Below, piece after piece: positions 7,223 through 12,312 of a stretch of 22,229 bases of DNA. Source of the stretch: Candidatus Shapirobacteria bacterium. Lineage in GTDB: Bacteria > Patescibacteriota > Microgenomatia > UBA12405. Position numbers and translations under genes: made by a program. The DNA is taken from NCBI GenBank assembly GCA_003542615.1, contig DPKG01000003.1, positions 15,491 through 37,719 of the forward strand, written 5' to 3'. The number at the start of each line of letters is the position of its first letter. Position 1 is the first letter of the stretch. Below the pieces are notes generated by a model that was given only the letters and a program-made list of their open reading frames with translations, was not told where the DNA came from and did no database searches.

Positions 7223-8179
7223 GTGGAAGAAAATCTTGATCCTAAAATAAAAAAGGATGAAAAATTGGTAGAAAGGAATTTGCGGCCGCAGAGTTTGGCA
7301 GAATTTATTGGTCAAAATAAACTAAAAGAGCAGTTGGATATATTTTTGAGGGCGGCTAAAGAGAGAAAAGAAGCTTTGGATCATATTTTATTTTACGGAC
7401 CTCCGGGTTTGGGAAAGACGACTTTGGCATTTTTGATGGCCAAGGAAATGGGAGTAACAATAAAAATTACTTCAGGTCCGGCGTTGACCAGAGCCGGGGA
7501 TTTGGCGTCGATTTTGTCGGCGATGAAAAAGGGAGGAGTCTTGTTTATTGACGAGGTTCATCGTTTAAATAAAATTGTAGAGGAAACTTTATATGCGGCG
7601 ATGGAAGATTTTGCTTTGGATATTGTATTGGGAAAGGGGCCTTCGGCCCGCTCGGTGCGATTAAATTTGGAAAAATTTACGGTGGTGGGGGCGACTACCA
7701 GAATTGGGTTAATTTCCGGACCGATGAGAGATAGGTTTGGGTATGTTCAACAGTTGGATTTTTATGAAGATGATAGTTTGACAGAAATTGTTAGCCGGAC
7801 GGCTGATGTGTTGGGGGTAAAGGTGGATTTGGGAGCGGCGGTGGAAATTGCCAAAAGAGCCAGAGGGACTCCCAGAATTGCCAATAGATTGTTGAGAAGA
7901 GTGAGGGACTATGCCCAAATTAATAATGACGGATTGATTACTATAAATGAAGCCAGAGAGGCTTTGGAAATGTTGGGAGTGGACGAGTTGGGATTGTCGG
8001 AGGCGGATAGGAAGTATTTGGATGTAGTTAAAAAAAATTATGGAGGGGGACCGGTGGGGGTGGAAAATATTGCGGCGGCATTGACGGAAGATGTGGGAAC
8101 GATTACCGATGTCTATGAGCCTTATTTAATGAAAAAAGGTTTGGTAAAGAGGACGCCGAGAGGCAGAGTGGTGGTTTAG
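7223..8179 (+). CDS. ruvB: Holliday junction branch migration ATPase RuvB
   Basis: This protein is 318 residues from GTG 7223. It is the hexameric AAA+ motor that pulls DNA through the RuvA-bound junction. Walker A is GPPGLGKTT (residues 59-67) and Walker B is LFIDEVHRLN with Asp110-Glu111. Sensor 1 is VVGATTRIGLIS, the arginine-finger region is GPMRDRFGYVQQL, and a C-terminal winged helix ends in the family tail LVKRTPRGRVVV. The start was chosen from the -10 box and because homology (the KLVERNLRPQSLAEFIGQ region) begins well after it. The last 50 bp recur at 8631-8680 beyond a DUF559 insertion, so the present 3' end may have been brought in by, or duplicated with, that element. Confidence 0.94.
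   Translation: MEENLDPKIKKDEKLVERNLRPQSLAEFIGQNKLKEQLDIFLRAAKERKEALDHILFYGPPGLGKTTLAFLMAKEMGVTIKITSGPALTRAGDLASILSAMKKGGVLFIDEVHRLNKIVEETLYAAMEDFALDIVLGKGPSARSVRLNLEKFTVVGATTRIGLISGPMRDRFGYVQQLDFYEDDSLTEIVSRTADVLGVKVDLGAAVEIAKRARGTPRIANRLLRRVRDYAQINNDGLITINEAREALEMLGVDELGLSEADRKYLDVVKKNYGGGPVGVENIAAALTEDVGTITDVYEPYLMKKGLVKRTPRGRVVV
8130..8179 (+). repeat. direct repeat, copy 1: 3' end of ruvB
   Basis: These last 50 bp of ruvB match 8631-8680 at 47 of 50 positions. The three differences (GTA/GTT, ACG/ACT, TAG/TAA) are all third-position and synonymous. Confidence 0.9.
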
Positions 8180-8182
8180 TTT

Positions 8183-8213
8183 CAATCCCCTCAGTCCCCT
8201 TTAACAAGGGGAA
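8183..8213 (+). repeat. left terminal inverted repeat of the DUF559 element
   Basis: CAATC-CCC-TCAGT-CCCC-TTTAACAA-GGGG-AA contains a C4/G4 hairpin. Its inverse counterpart is at 8598-8632. It also encodes the C-terminal LVKGD and TGA stop of the DUF559 protein. Confidence 0.75.
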
Positions 8214-8583
8214 GTAAAACTTGTTTGACATATTCTGGATTGTTTAATACCTGATCATTGGTAAATCTAATGGTTTTGATTCCAATTTGTTGTAAAAATT
8301 TATCTCGTTTGATGTCGGTTTTTGTTTTATTTTTATGAGAATCACCATCAATTTCGATGATTAAATTTAATTTAACGCAATAGAAATCTGCGATAAAGCG
8401 ATGGATTGGTTTTTGTCGTAGAAATCTATAACCAGTTTTATCCTTGGATAAAAAATTATCCCACATTATTTTTTCAGCTTTGGTTGGATTTTTTCTGTTT
8501 TGATTAGCCATGAAAGTAAGTTGTTTTAGATATCGGACACATCCTCTTTGAGAGTGAATTGCTTCGTTGTTAATTTTATTCAT
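8191..8583 (-). CDS. DUF559-family endonuclease (Vsr-like fold)
   Basis: This 130-residue protein has the compact PD-(D/E)XK nuclease domain related to very-short-patch-repair enzymes. Family landmarks are NPTKAEKIMWDNFL (about residue 32), FLRQKPIHRFIADFYC (about 54-69, with the catalytic-type Asp), LIIEIDGDSHKNK (about 74-86, with the Glu), RDKFLQQIGIKTIRF (about 93) and the DQVLNN tail. All acidic residues expected of an active nuclease are present. The final LLPLVKGD is encoded by the element's inverted repeat. A TATAAT box ends 8 nt before the ATG. DUF559 genes are often found flanked by GC-rich palindromes in bacterial genomes. The biological role is unproven; nicking or cutting DNA to spread the element is the working guess. 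Confidence 0.88.
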   Translation of the reverse strand: MNKINNEAIHSQRGCVRYLKQLTFMANQNRKNPTKAEKIMWDNFLSKDKTGYRFLRQKPIHRFIADFYCVKLNLIIEIDGDSHKNKTKTDIKRDKFLQQIGIKTIRFTNDQVLNNPEYVKQVLLPLVKGD

Positions 8584-8591
8584 CTTTAAAA

Positions 8592-8597
8592 ATTATA
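8592..8597 (-). promoter_or_regulatory. -10 box of the DUF559 gene
   Basis: TATAAT on the minus strand ends 8 nt before the ATG at 8583 and directly abuts the right terminal repeat, so the element carries its own promoter. Confidence 0.55.
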
Positions 8598-8632
8598 TTC
8601 CCCTCTTGTCAAAGAGGGGTTAGGGGAGATTG
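8598..8632 (-). repeat. right terminal inverted repeat of the DUF559 element
   Basis: Read on the minus strand it is CAATCT-CCCC-TAA-CCCCTC-TTTGACAA-GAGGGG-AA, a close match to the left end in layout and in the CAATC, TTxACAA and GGGGAA blocks. The hairpin stem is two bp longer than on the left. Confidence 0.75.
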
Positions 8633-8680
8633 AAAAAAGGTTTGGTTAAGAGGACTCCGAGAGGCAGAGTGGTGGTTTAA
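8631..8680 (+). pseudogene. displaced ruvB 3' tail, direct repeat copy 2
   Basis: It encodes KKGLVKRTPRGRVVV and a stop (TAA) in the original frame, but is cut off from the rest of ruvB by the DUF559 element. It differs from the live tail only by three synonymous changes, so it is either the original end of ruvB or a large target duplication. Confidence 0.85.
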
Positions 8681-8714
8681 AGTTTGCCCATTGTAATTAA
8701 GTGAATAAAAACTG

Positions 8715-8720
8715 CATAAT
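8715..8720 (+). promoter_or_regulatory. -10 box of the 8726 gene, leaderless spacing
   Basis: CATAAT, preceded by TG, ends 5 nt before the ATG at 8726. Confidence 0.5.
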
Positions 8721-8725
8721 AGGGC

Positions 8726-8977
8726 ATGAGCGGAATTATTTTGGAAAGTAATAGATTAAGTGAGGAAGAGATGGAAAAGCCGGTGGTGACTTACAGGGTG
8801 GGGTCGAGAGGAAATTTGATGTTGGCAAGGACGCCTGAGGGAAGAAATTTTTCTTGTGGAGAAAAGTGTGATGGCTGTACCGGATTTAGATATGATGGCA
8901 GTGCCAAAATTTATATCAATCAGATTGGGGAAATAGAAGTGACAAAGTGTGGAATTAGAGTTAGAGATGTTAAATAA
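8726..8977 (+). CDS. small Cys-containing protein of unknown function
   Basis: This 83-residue protein has an N-terminal acidic helix (LSEEEMEK), a beta-rich middle (PVVTYRVGSRGNLMLA) and a cysteine cluster NFSCGEKCDGCTGF (about residues 42-55), with one more Cys near the C-terminus (VTKCGIRV). C-x3-C-x2-C plus one further Cys fits a small zinc- or Fe-S-binding module. No family is recognised. It lies just past the displaced ruvB tail, so before the DUF559 insertion it would have followed ruvB directly, in the same direction. Confidence 0.6.
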   Translation: MSGIILESNRLSEEEMEKPVVTYRVGSRGNLMLARTPEGRNFSCGEKCDGCTGFRYDGSAKIYINQIGEIEVTKCGIRVRDVK

Positions 8978-8987
8978 AAAAGATATT

Positions 8988-9034
8988 AAAAAAGCCGAGC
9001 GCGGGAACCTTTGAGTGTTGGTTCCCGGCTCGGC
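8988..9034 (-). terminator. strong intrinsic terminator of the Thr/Pro-rich protein gene
   Basis: A 15-bp GC-rich stem with one bulged G (8994-9009 pairing with 9020-9034) is followed on the minus strand by six T. There is no T-tract on the plus side, so it serves the minus-strand gene. Confidence 0.85.
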
Positions 9035-9050
9035 CGGATCGGATTGCACC

Positions 9051-9081
9051 CAGGAGTCCTCCAAAATTTGGAGGACTCCTG
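9051..9081. repeat. 31-bp perfect palindrome
   Basis: Two 15-bp arms, CAGGAGTCCTCCAAA and its exact complement, are separated by one base. It lies between the Thr/Pro gene's stop codon (9093) and its terminator. It has no T-tract of its own, so it could be a 3' end processing structure or a binding/recombination site. Confidence 0.85.
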
Positions 9082-9092
9082 AACTTGGGTCA

Positions 9093-10196
9093 TCATTCAG
9101 TCGGGACAGCCAAGGCTGCCTCGACCGCTTCCTGCTCGCTTTGACCATTTTCCAAGGCCAGAGCGTAGGCCGACAAAATTGCGTCGGCTTGGGCAGGGTG
9201 GGAATCCATGGCCTCCAAAACTGGCGGAGGAGGATCCTTGACCAAAAACCCAGCCCCACAGTCAGCACCGTTGGAGGGGAAGATGATGATGACCTCGTGG
9301 TCATCAGTCAAATTAAACAGATCGGAATTTCTTACCCAAAACTCGCTTGGGTTTCCGATATATTTAACCTGATTACCCAGTCGGATAAAGGCGACGGCTC
9401 CAGTTGGCAGGGTAATTTTGTTTCCGAGGGAGTCCTCCGTCCAAACATGGATGAAGTCGGTTTCGTAGTACATAAGAAACCGATTCAGGTCCATGTTTAT
9501 AAAATCAACCCCATATGGGATTGACTTGCCCGGGAGGTTGTCGTTTTTGAGTGCCCGCAAGGTGACCTGGGGGCAAATGGGCAACGGGGTGGGGGTGTTG
9601 GTCGCTGTGGGTGTCGGCGTCTGGGTTGCTGTTGCCGTGGGTGTCCGAGTGGGCGTGTTGGTCTCCGTGGGCGTCGGCGTGGACGTGTCCGTCGGCGTCG
9701 GCGTCCGGGTGGCCGTGGCCGTGGGCGTATTTGTAGGAAACGGCGTGAACGTTGCCGTTGGAGGCAACGTTGCCGTGGCGGTGGGGGTTTCAACCACTCT
9801 CTTTAGCATGAGTGGTTGATAAGCCTCTCCACCGTATAAAATATCTGTTGGATCGTCCAACAGATACCGGGCCCCTATGGGTGGTGGGGCTTTGTCCACA
9901 TCCAGGCAATACGCCTGAATCTTCCACCCTGTGGAGTTAGTCAGCTCAAAAAGCTGGGCTCCTCCAGGTCCAGTGAACCCTAGATCTTTGGTAGTGTAAA
10001 AGATAAGATCTGGGGTTGGGGTGGGGATTGGGGTAACGGTGGCTAGCGGGGCCTTTGCCACCAGGGGTAGAAAGCCGTTAAAAAAAGACGGCTCTGTTTG
10101 CCCCCATACGACGGCTGGAACTAGTCCAGCCAAGACGAAAGCGATAACGATTATCGCTGTCGTCAAAAAAACTCTTCTACCAAACTTTTTGTCCAT
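9093..10196 (-). CDS. secreted or membrane-anchored Thr/Pro-repeat surface protein
   Basis: This protein is 367 residues from the ATG at 10196, which has AAGGAG 5 nt upstream. The longer open frame up to 10337 has no such site and covers a palindrome. The N-terminus has a basic patch (MDKKFGRR) and a hydrophobic segment (FLTTAIIVIAFVLAGLVPAV), a signal peptide or anchor. Then come a globular part with FLPLVAKAP and LFELTNSTGWKIQAYCLD, a long Thr/Pro linker (about residues 135-205, units such as TPTPTATNTPTPLP), and a C-terminal globular domain (about 205-340). Thr/Pro linkers together with a FLPLV-K motif are frequent in Chloroflexota exported proteins. The gene is visibly more GC-rich than its neighbours and uses a Shine-Dalgarno sequence, so it may have been acquired by transfer. 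Function is unknown; surface attachment is plausible. Confidence 0.8.
   Translation of the reverse strand: MDKKFGRRVFLTTAIIVIAFVLAGLVPAVVWGQTEPSFFNGFLPLVAKAPLATVTPIPTPTPDLIFYTTKDLGFTGPGGAQLFELTNSTGWKIQAYCLDVDKAPPPIGARYLLDDPTDILYGGEAYQPLMLKRVVETPTATATLPPTATFTPFPTNTPTATATRTPTPTDTSTPTPTETNTPTRTPTATATQTPTPTATNTPTPLPICPQVTLRALKNDNLPGKSIPYGVDFINMDLNRFLMYYETDFIHVWTEDSLGNKITLPTGAVAFIRLGNQVKYIGNPSEFWVRNSDLFNLTDDHEVIIIFPSNGADCGAGFLVKDPPPPVLEAMDSHPAQADAILSAYALALENGQSEQEAVEAALAVPTE
9575..9795 (-). repeat. low-complexity tandem repeat encoding the Thr/Pro linker
   Basis: Degenerate six- to twelve-base units encode alternating Thr, Pro and Ala. They can expand or contract by slippage, so the linker length may vary between strains. 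Confidence 0.8.
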
Positions 10197-10251
10197 TTTT
10201 TCTCCTTTCTGAGATGGACTTAAAATCTTTCTAAAATACCCACGGAACCAT

Positions 10252-10302
10252 TCCGGGATACGGACTGAGGATAGAGGGATTATCCCCAAACCGTATCCCG
10301 GA
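10252..10302 (-). repeat. 12-bp inverted repeat in the 5' leader of the Thr/Pro gene
   Basis: Perfect arms at 10252-10263 and 10291-10302 (core CCGGGATACGG) enclose a 27-nt loop. It lies about 55-105 nt upstream of the ATG at 10196, inside the predicted leader, and could be a regulatory RNA hairpin or a DNA binding site. Confidence 0.75.
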
Positions 10303-10381
10303 GTTAATGACCCAAATTTTAAAGTGCGCAAAGTCAAATTATGCTTTAATGGCAGCTTTTGCCGGAGGCTAATTTAACTTT

Positions 10382-10399
10382 TAACGTATCTATACGTTA
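10382..10399. promoter_or_regulatory. palindromic operator candidate upstream of the Thr/Pro gene
   Basis: TAACGTAT-CT-ATACGTTA is a perfect 18-bp palindrome directly downstream of a minus-strand TATAAT at 10407-10412. It would cover the transcription start, a usual repressor position. The half-sites resemble those at 10826-10851. Confidence 0.6.
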
Positions 10400-10406
10400 G
10401 TCCCTA

Positions 10407-10412
10407 ATTATA
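10407..10412 (-). promoter_or_regulatory. -10 box candidate for the Thr/Pro gene
   Basis: TATAAT on the minus strand gives a start near 10400 and a leader of about 200 nt. A second TATAAT lies at 10425-10430. No clear -35 is seen for either. Confidence 0.45.
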
Positions 10413-10470
10413 CAATAATATTGCATTATAAGCTATGTATCGGATATATATTTATCTTAAAATTTGCACC

Positions 10471-10504
10471 AAAAAAGCTGTTTCGAAACTAATCAAAACA
10501 GCTT
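10471..10504 (-). terminator. intrinsic terminator of the helix-turn-helix gene
   Basis: A 9-bp stem (AAGCTGTTT with its complement, 10475-10483 and 10496-10504) is followed on the minus strand by a T-run at 10471-10476. It lies about 40 nt past the stop codon at 10542. Confidence 0.8.
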
Positions 10505-10541
10505 AGTGGGCGAATGTAAGTTCCGGTTTTGCCGGAATAAA

Positions 10542-10802
10542 TTACTCGGCTTGGATGCCAAGCAGCCAGAGAACGGCTTCCTTGCGGTAGCGACGATCTC
10601 CACGGGCATTGATACGGATAGCGGGTAGTTTGCCGCGCTTTCCCCATCTTTTAACGGTGAGTTTGGAAACACGAAGGAGGTCGGCAACCTCGGCGACGGT
10701 TAGAAGATCAGGCAGATTTTCGATTGAAACTCCATTAACCTTTTTGGCAATGGGTTTTTGATTTACAGAGTTATTCTGTGATTCGTTTTGAACATCGTCC
10801 AT
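10542..10802 (-). CDS. small helix-turn-helix (excisionase/MerR-type) DNA-binding protein
   Basis: This 86-residue protein has a polar N-terminal tail (residues 1-30) followed by a helix_turn_helix_17 domain: DLLTVAEVADLLRVSKLTVK as the helix pair, WGKRGKLPAIRIN as the turn and wing, then DRRYRKEAVLWLLG. Such proteins are either small transcription regulators or excisionases of mobile elements. The start ATG has AGGAGG 6 nt upstream, one of few true Shine-Dalgarno sites here. A 10-bp-arm palindrome at 10826-10851 lies in its promoter region, fitting autoregulation. It neighbours the Thr/Pro gene, whose promoter holds a related palindrome, and is a plausible regulator of it. No integrase is nearby. 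Confidence 0.85.
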   Translation of the reverse strand: MDDVQNESQNNSVNQKPIAKKVNGVSIENLPDLLTVAEVADLLRVSKLTVKRWGKRGKLPAIRINARGDRRYRKEAVLWLLGIQAE

Positions 10803-10825
10803 GTATGTCCTCCTACATCAAATGA

Positions 10826-10851
10826 ATGTTTAACTATAATCAGTTAAACAT
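10826..10851. promoter_or_regulatory. palindromic operator candidate of the helix-turn-helix gene
   Basis: ATGTTTAACT-ATAATC-AGTTAAACAT has perfect 10-bp arms and lies 24 nt upstream of the ATG at 10802. A minus-strand TTGACA at 10866-10871 is a possible -35; the palindrome would then overlap the -10 region, a repressor-like position. Confidence 0.6.
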
Positions 10852-11002
10852 AAAGCATACTAGTGTGTCAATAGGGTACAAAAGGAAAAAGAAGAAATTG
10901 GTTGAAATATAAGATAAAATTAACAGAATTGTAAAAGAAGTGTGGAATGAAGGGGAGTGGTGGGTGATGATGCTGATTTGCCAAAAAAGAGATAGTTTAG
11001 GG

Positions 11003-11008
11003 TAGAAT
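11003..11008 (+). promoter_or_regulatory. -10 box of the dehydrogenase gene, leaderless spacing
   Basis: TAGAAT ends 6 nt before the ATG at 11015. Confidence 0.65.
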
Positions 11009-11014
11009 AATTTT

Positions 11015-12031
11015 ATGTCTGATTTAAAAATTGCTTTTTTTGGGGTAAAGCCTTGGGAGAGGGAGTTAATCGAAAAGGAAATTATAAATTTGGAGGCGAC
11101 CGGGATTGGGATTTTTGAAGAAGAAGTACAGGATAAGATTGATTTGGCTTCTAATTATGAAGTGATTTCCCCTTTTATCTATTCGAAAATGTCAAAGGAA
11201 GTGATAGATAAATTGCCGGATTTGAAAATGATAGCGACCAGGTCGACCGGAACGGACCATATTGACATAAAAGAGTGTGAGAAAAGAAAAATTGTGGTTA
11301 AAAATGTGCCGGTTTACGGATCGCACACGGTGGCGGAATATACTTTTGCTTTGATTTTGGCGATAACTAAAAAAATTGTGTCTGCCAATCAGGCGGTGGA
11401 AGATGGCGAATTTAGTCCGGAAGGATTAACGGGGATAGATTTGGAAGGAAAGACTTTGGGGGTGATCGGAGCAGGAAAAATCGGTCAAAACGTAATTCGG
11501 ATTGCAAAGGGGTTTGGGATGAAGGTGGTGGCTGTTGAGAGGGCAAGGGATGAAAAATTGGCAAAAAGTTTGGGATTTAAATATGTGGATTTGGAAAATT
11601 TATTAAAGGATTCTGATGTTGTAACCGTGCATGTGCCGTATTTTCCGGCTACGTCGAATGATCCGGGAACTTATCATTTGATAAACAGAACGAATATTAA
11701 ATTGATGAAAGAAGGAAGTTATCTGATTAATACCTCCCGGGGGCCGATAATTGAGACAGAAGCGATTATTTGGGCTTTAAACAAAGGAATTTTGGCAGGA
11801 GCCGGATTAGATGTGACAGAGGAAGAAACGATGTTGGAGAGCTGTTCAACGGTGATGGGAGACAAAATTAGTAAGGATGATTTAAAGGAATTGCTGTCGT
11901 ATCATTTGTTGCGGGATCGGGATGATGTGGTATTTACGCCGCATAATGCTTTTAATACCAAAGAAGCTTTGGAGAGGATAGTCAAAACTACAGTGGAAAA
12001 TATCGGAGAGTATATTCAGAAAAATTTATAG
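11015..12031 (+). CDS. D-2-hydroxyacid dehydrogenase (D-lactate dehydrogenase type)
   Basis: This 338-residue NAD-dependent enzyme interconverts 2-oxoacids and D-2-hydroxyacids, probably pyruvate and D-lactate, in the cytoplasm. Landmarks are the substrate-side motif MIATRSTGTDHIDIKEC (about residue 71), the Rossmann motif TLGVIGAGKIGQNVIRIA (about 147-164), and the catalytic triad Arg in LINTSRGPII, Glu in AGLDVTEEE and His in FTPHNAFNTKEAL. The TRSTG-DHID form is typical of LdhA-type enzymes. For a fermenting, reduced-genome cell, reoxidising NADH is the obvious use. The stop overlaps that of the convergent gene at 12026. Confidence 0.9.
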   Translation: MSDLKIAFFGVKPWERELIEKEIINLEATGIGIFEEEVQDKIDLASNYEVISPFIYSKMSKEVIDKLPDLKMIATRSTGTDHIDIKECEKRKIVVKNVPVYGSHTVAEYTFALILAITKKIVSANQAVEDGEFSPEGLTGIDLEGKTLGVIGAGKIGQNVIRIAKGFGMKVVAVERARDEKLAKSLGFKYVDLENLLKDSDVVTVHVPYFPATSNDPGTYHLINRTNIKLMKEGSYLINTSRGPIIETEAIIWALNKGILAGAGLDVTEEETMLESCSTVMGDKISKDDLKELLSYHLLRDRDDVVFTPHNAFNTKEALERIVKTTVENIGEYIQKNL

Positions 12032-12262
12032 ACGGCTGTTGGAGCGATGAACAATTAGGGGACTACCACAGTAGTGTTCCTTACATAAGCGGTCGTTAAG
12101 TAAATCTAATTCTGCTTCTTCAACAGCTTTTTCGAAATTTACAGCTTCAACTTTGAGATGGCCATTTGGGTGTCGATATCGGGAACAGACAATGGTAAGG
12201 ACAAAGCCGCGCTTGGATTCCTGATTGTTTGATTGTGGTTCATGATCCAATTTATTTACCAT
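12026..12262 (-). CDS. unknown small protein
   Basis: This 78-residue protein has a polar N-terminus, then a possible small alpha/beta fold: GFVLTIVCSRYRHPNGHLKV, then the helix FEKAVEEAELDLLNDRL and CKEHYCGSPLIVH. Three cysteines and three or more His could bind a metal. No family is recognised. A strong leaderless-type extended -10 box supports the start. It is divergent from the guanylyltransferase gene (50 bp apart) and converges on the dehydrogenase with a 6-bp overlap. Confidence 0.65.
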   Translation of the reverse strand: MVNKLDHEPQSNNQESKRGFVLTIVCSRYRHPNGHLKVEAVNFEKAVEEAELDLLNDRLCKEHYCGSPLIVHRSNSRL

Positions 12263-12268
12263 AAGTAT

Positions 12269-12277
12269 ATTTTACCA
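12269..12277 (-). promoter_or_regulatory. extended -10 promoter of the 12262 gene, leaderless spacing
   Basis: TGgTAAAAT on the minus strand ends 6 nt before the ATG at 12262. Confidence 0.65.
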
Positions 12278-12298
12278 TAGATTGGGGGATTTCAAATT

Positions 12299-12307
12299 TG
12301 ATAGAAT
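12299..12307 (+). promoter_or_regulatory. extended -10 promoter of the guanylyltransferase gene, leaderless spacing
   Basis: TGaTAGAAT ends 5 nt before the ATG at 12313. It is back to back with the divergent promoter at 12269-12277. Confidence 0.65.
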
Positions 12308-12312
12308 AAATT

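Larger units (their letters stand above)
8180..8630. mobile_element. DUF559 endonuclease insertion element at the ruvB 3' end
   Basis: This 451-bp segment lies between two copies of the ruvB tail. It contains one complete gene (DUF559 endonuclease, minus strand) and has inverted-repeat ends, each with a GC-rich hairpin (8183-8213 and 8598-8632). The gene's stop codon lies in the left end, and its -10 box (8592-8597) abuts the right end, so the unit is self-contained and nearly all element. No transposase or integrase is present. The likely mobilising activity is the endonuclease itself, by analogy with free-standing homing endonucleases and REP-associated transposases; this mechanism is inferred. 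Confidence 0.7.

Noticed and set aside
8183..8213. Hairpin after ruvB as a simple terminator
   Set aside because: Its inverse partner at 8598-8632 and the duplicated ruvB tail show it is the end of an inserted element, and a T-tract is lacking on the plus strand.
9015..9524. Plus-strand 169-codon frame antisense to the surface protein C-terminus
   Set aside because: It begins inside the terminator/palindrome region and follows the opposite strand of a gene with clear signal peptide, ribosome site and terminator.
9493..9819. Open frames on the plus strand, and a second minus frame, across the Thr/Pro repeat
   Set aside because: They are Val/Gly- or Arg/Pro-rich readings of the repetitive DNA of the surface protein gene, with no independent start signals.
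10197..10337. Upstream extension of the surface protein to an ATG at 10337
   Set aside because: The added residues look non-coding, the region holds a 12-bp inverted repeat, and the ATG at 10196 has a good Shine-Dalgarno sequence followed by a signal peptide.
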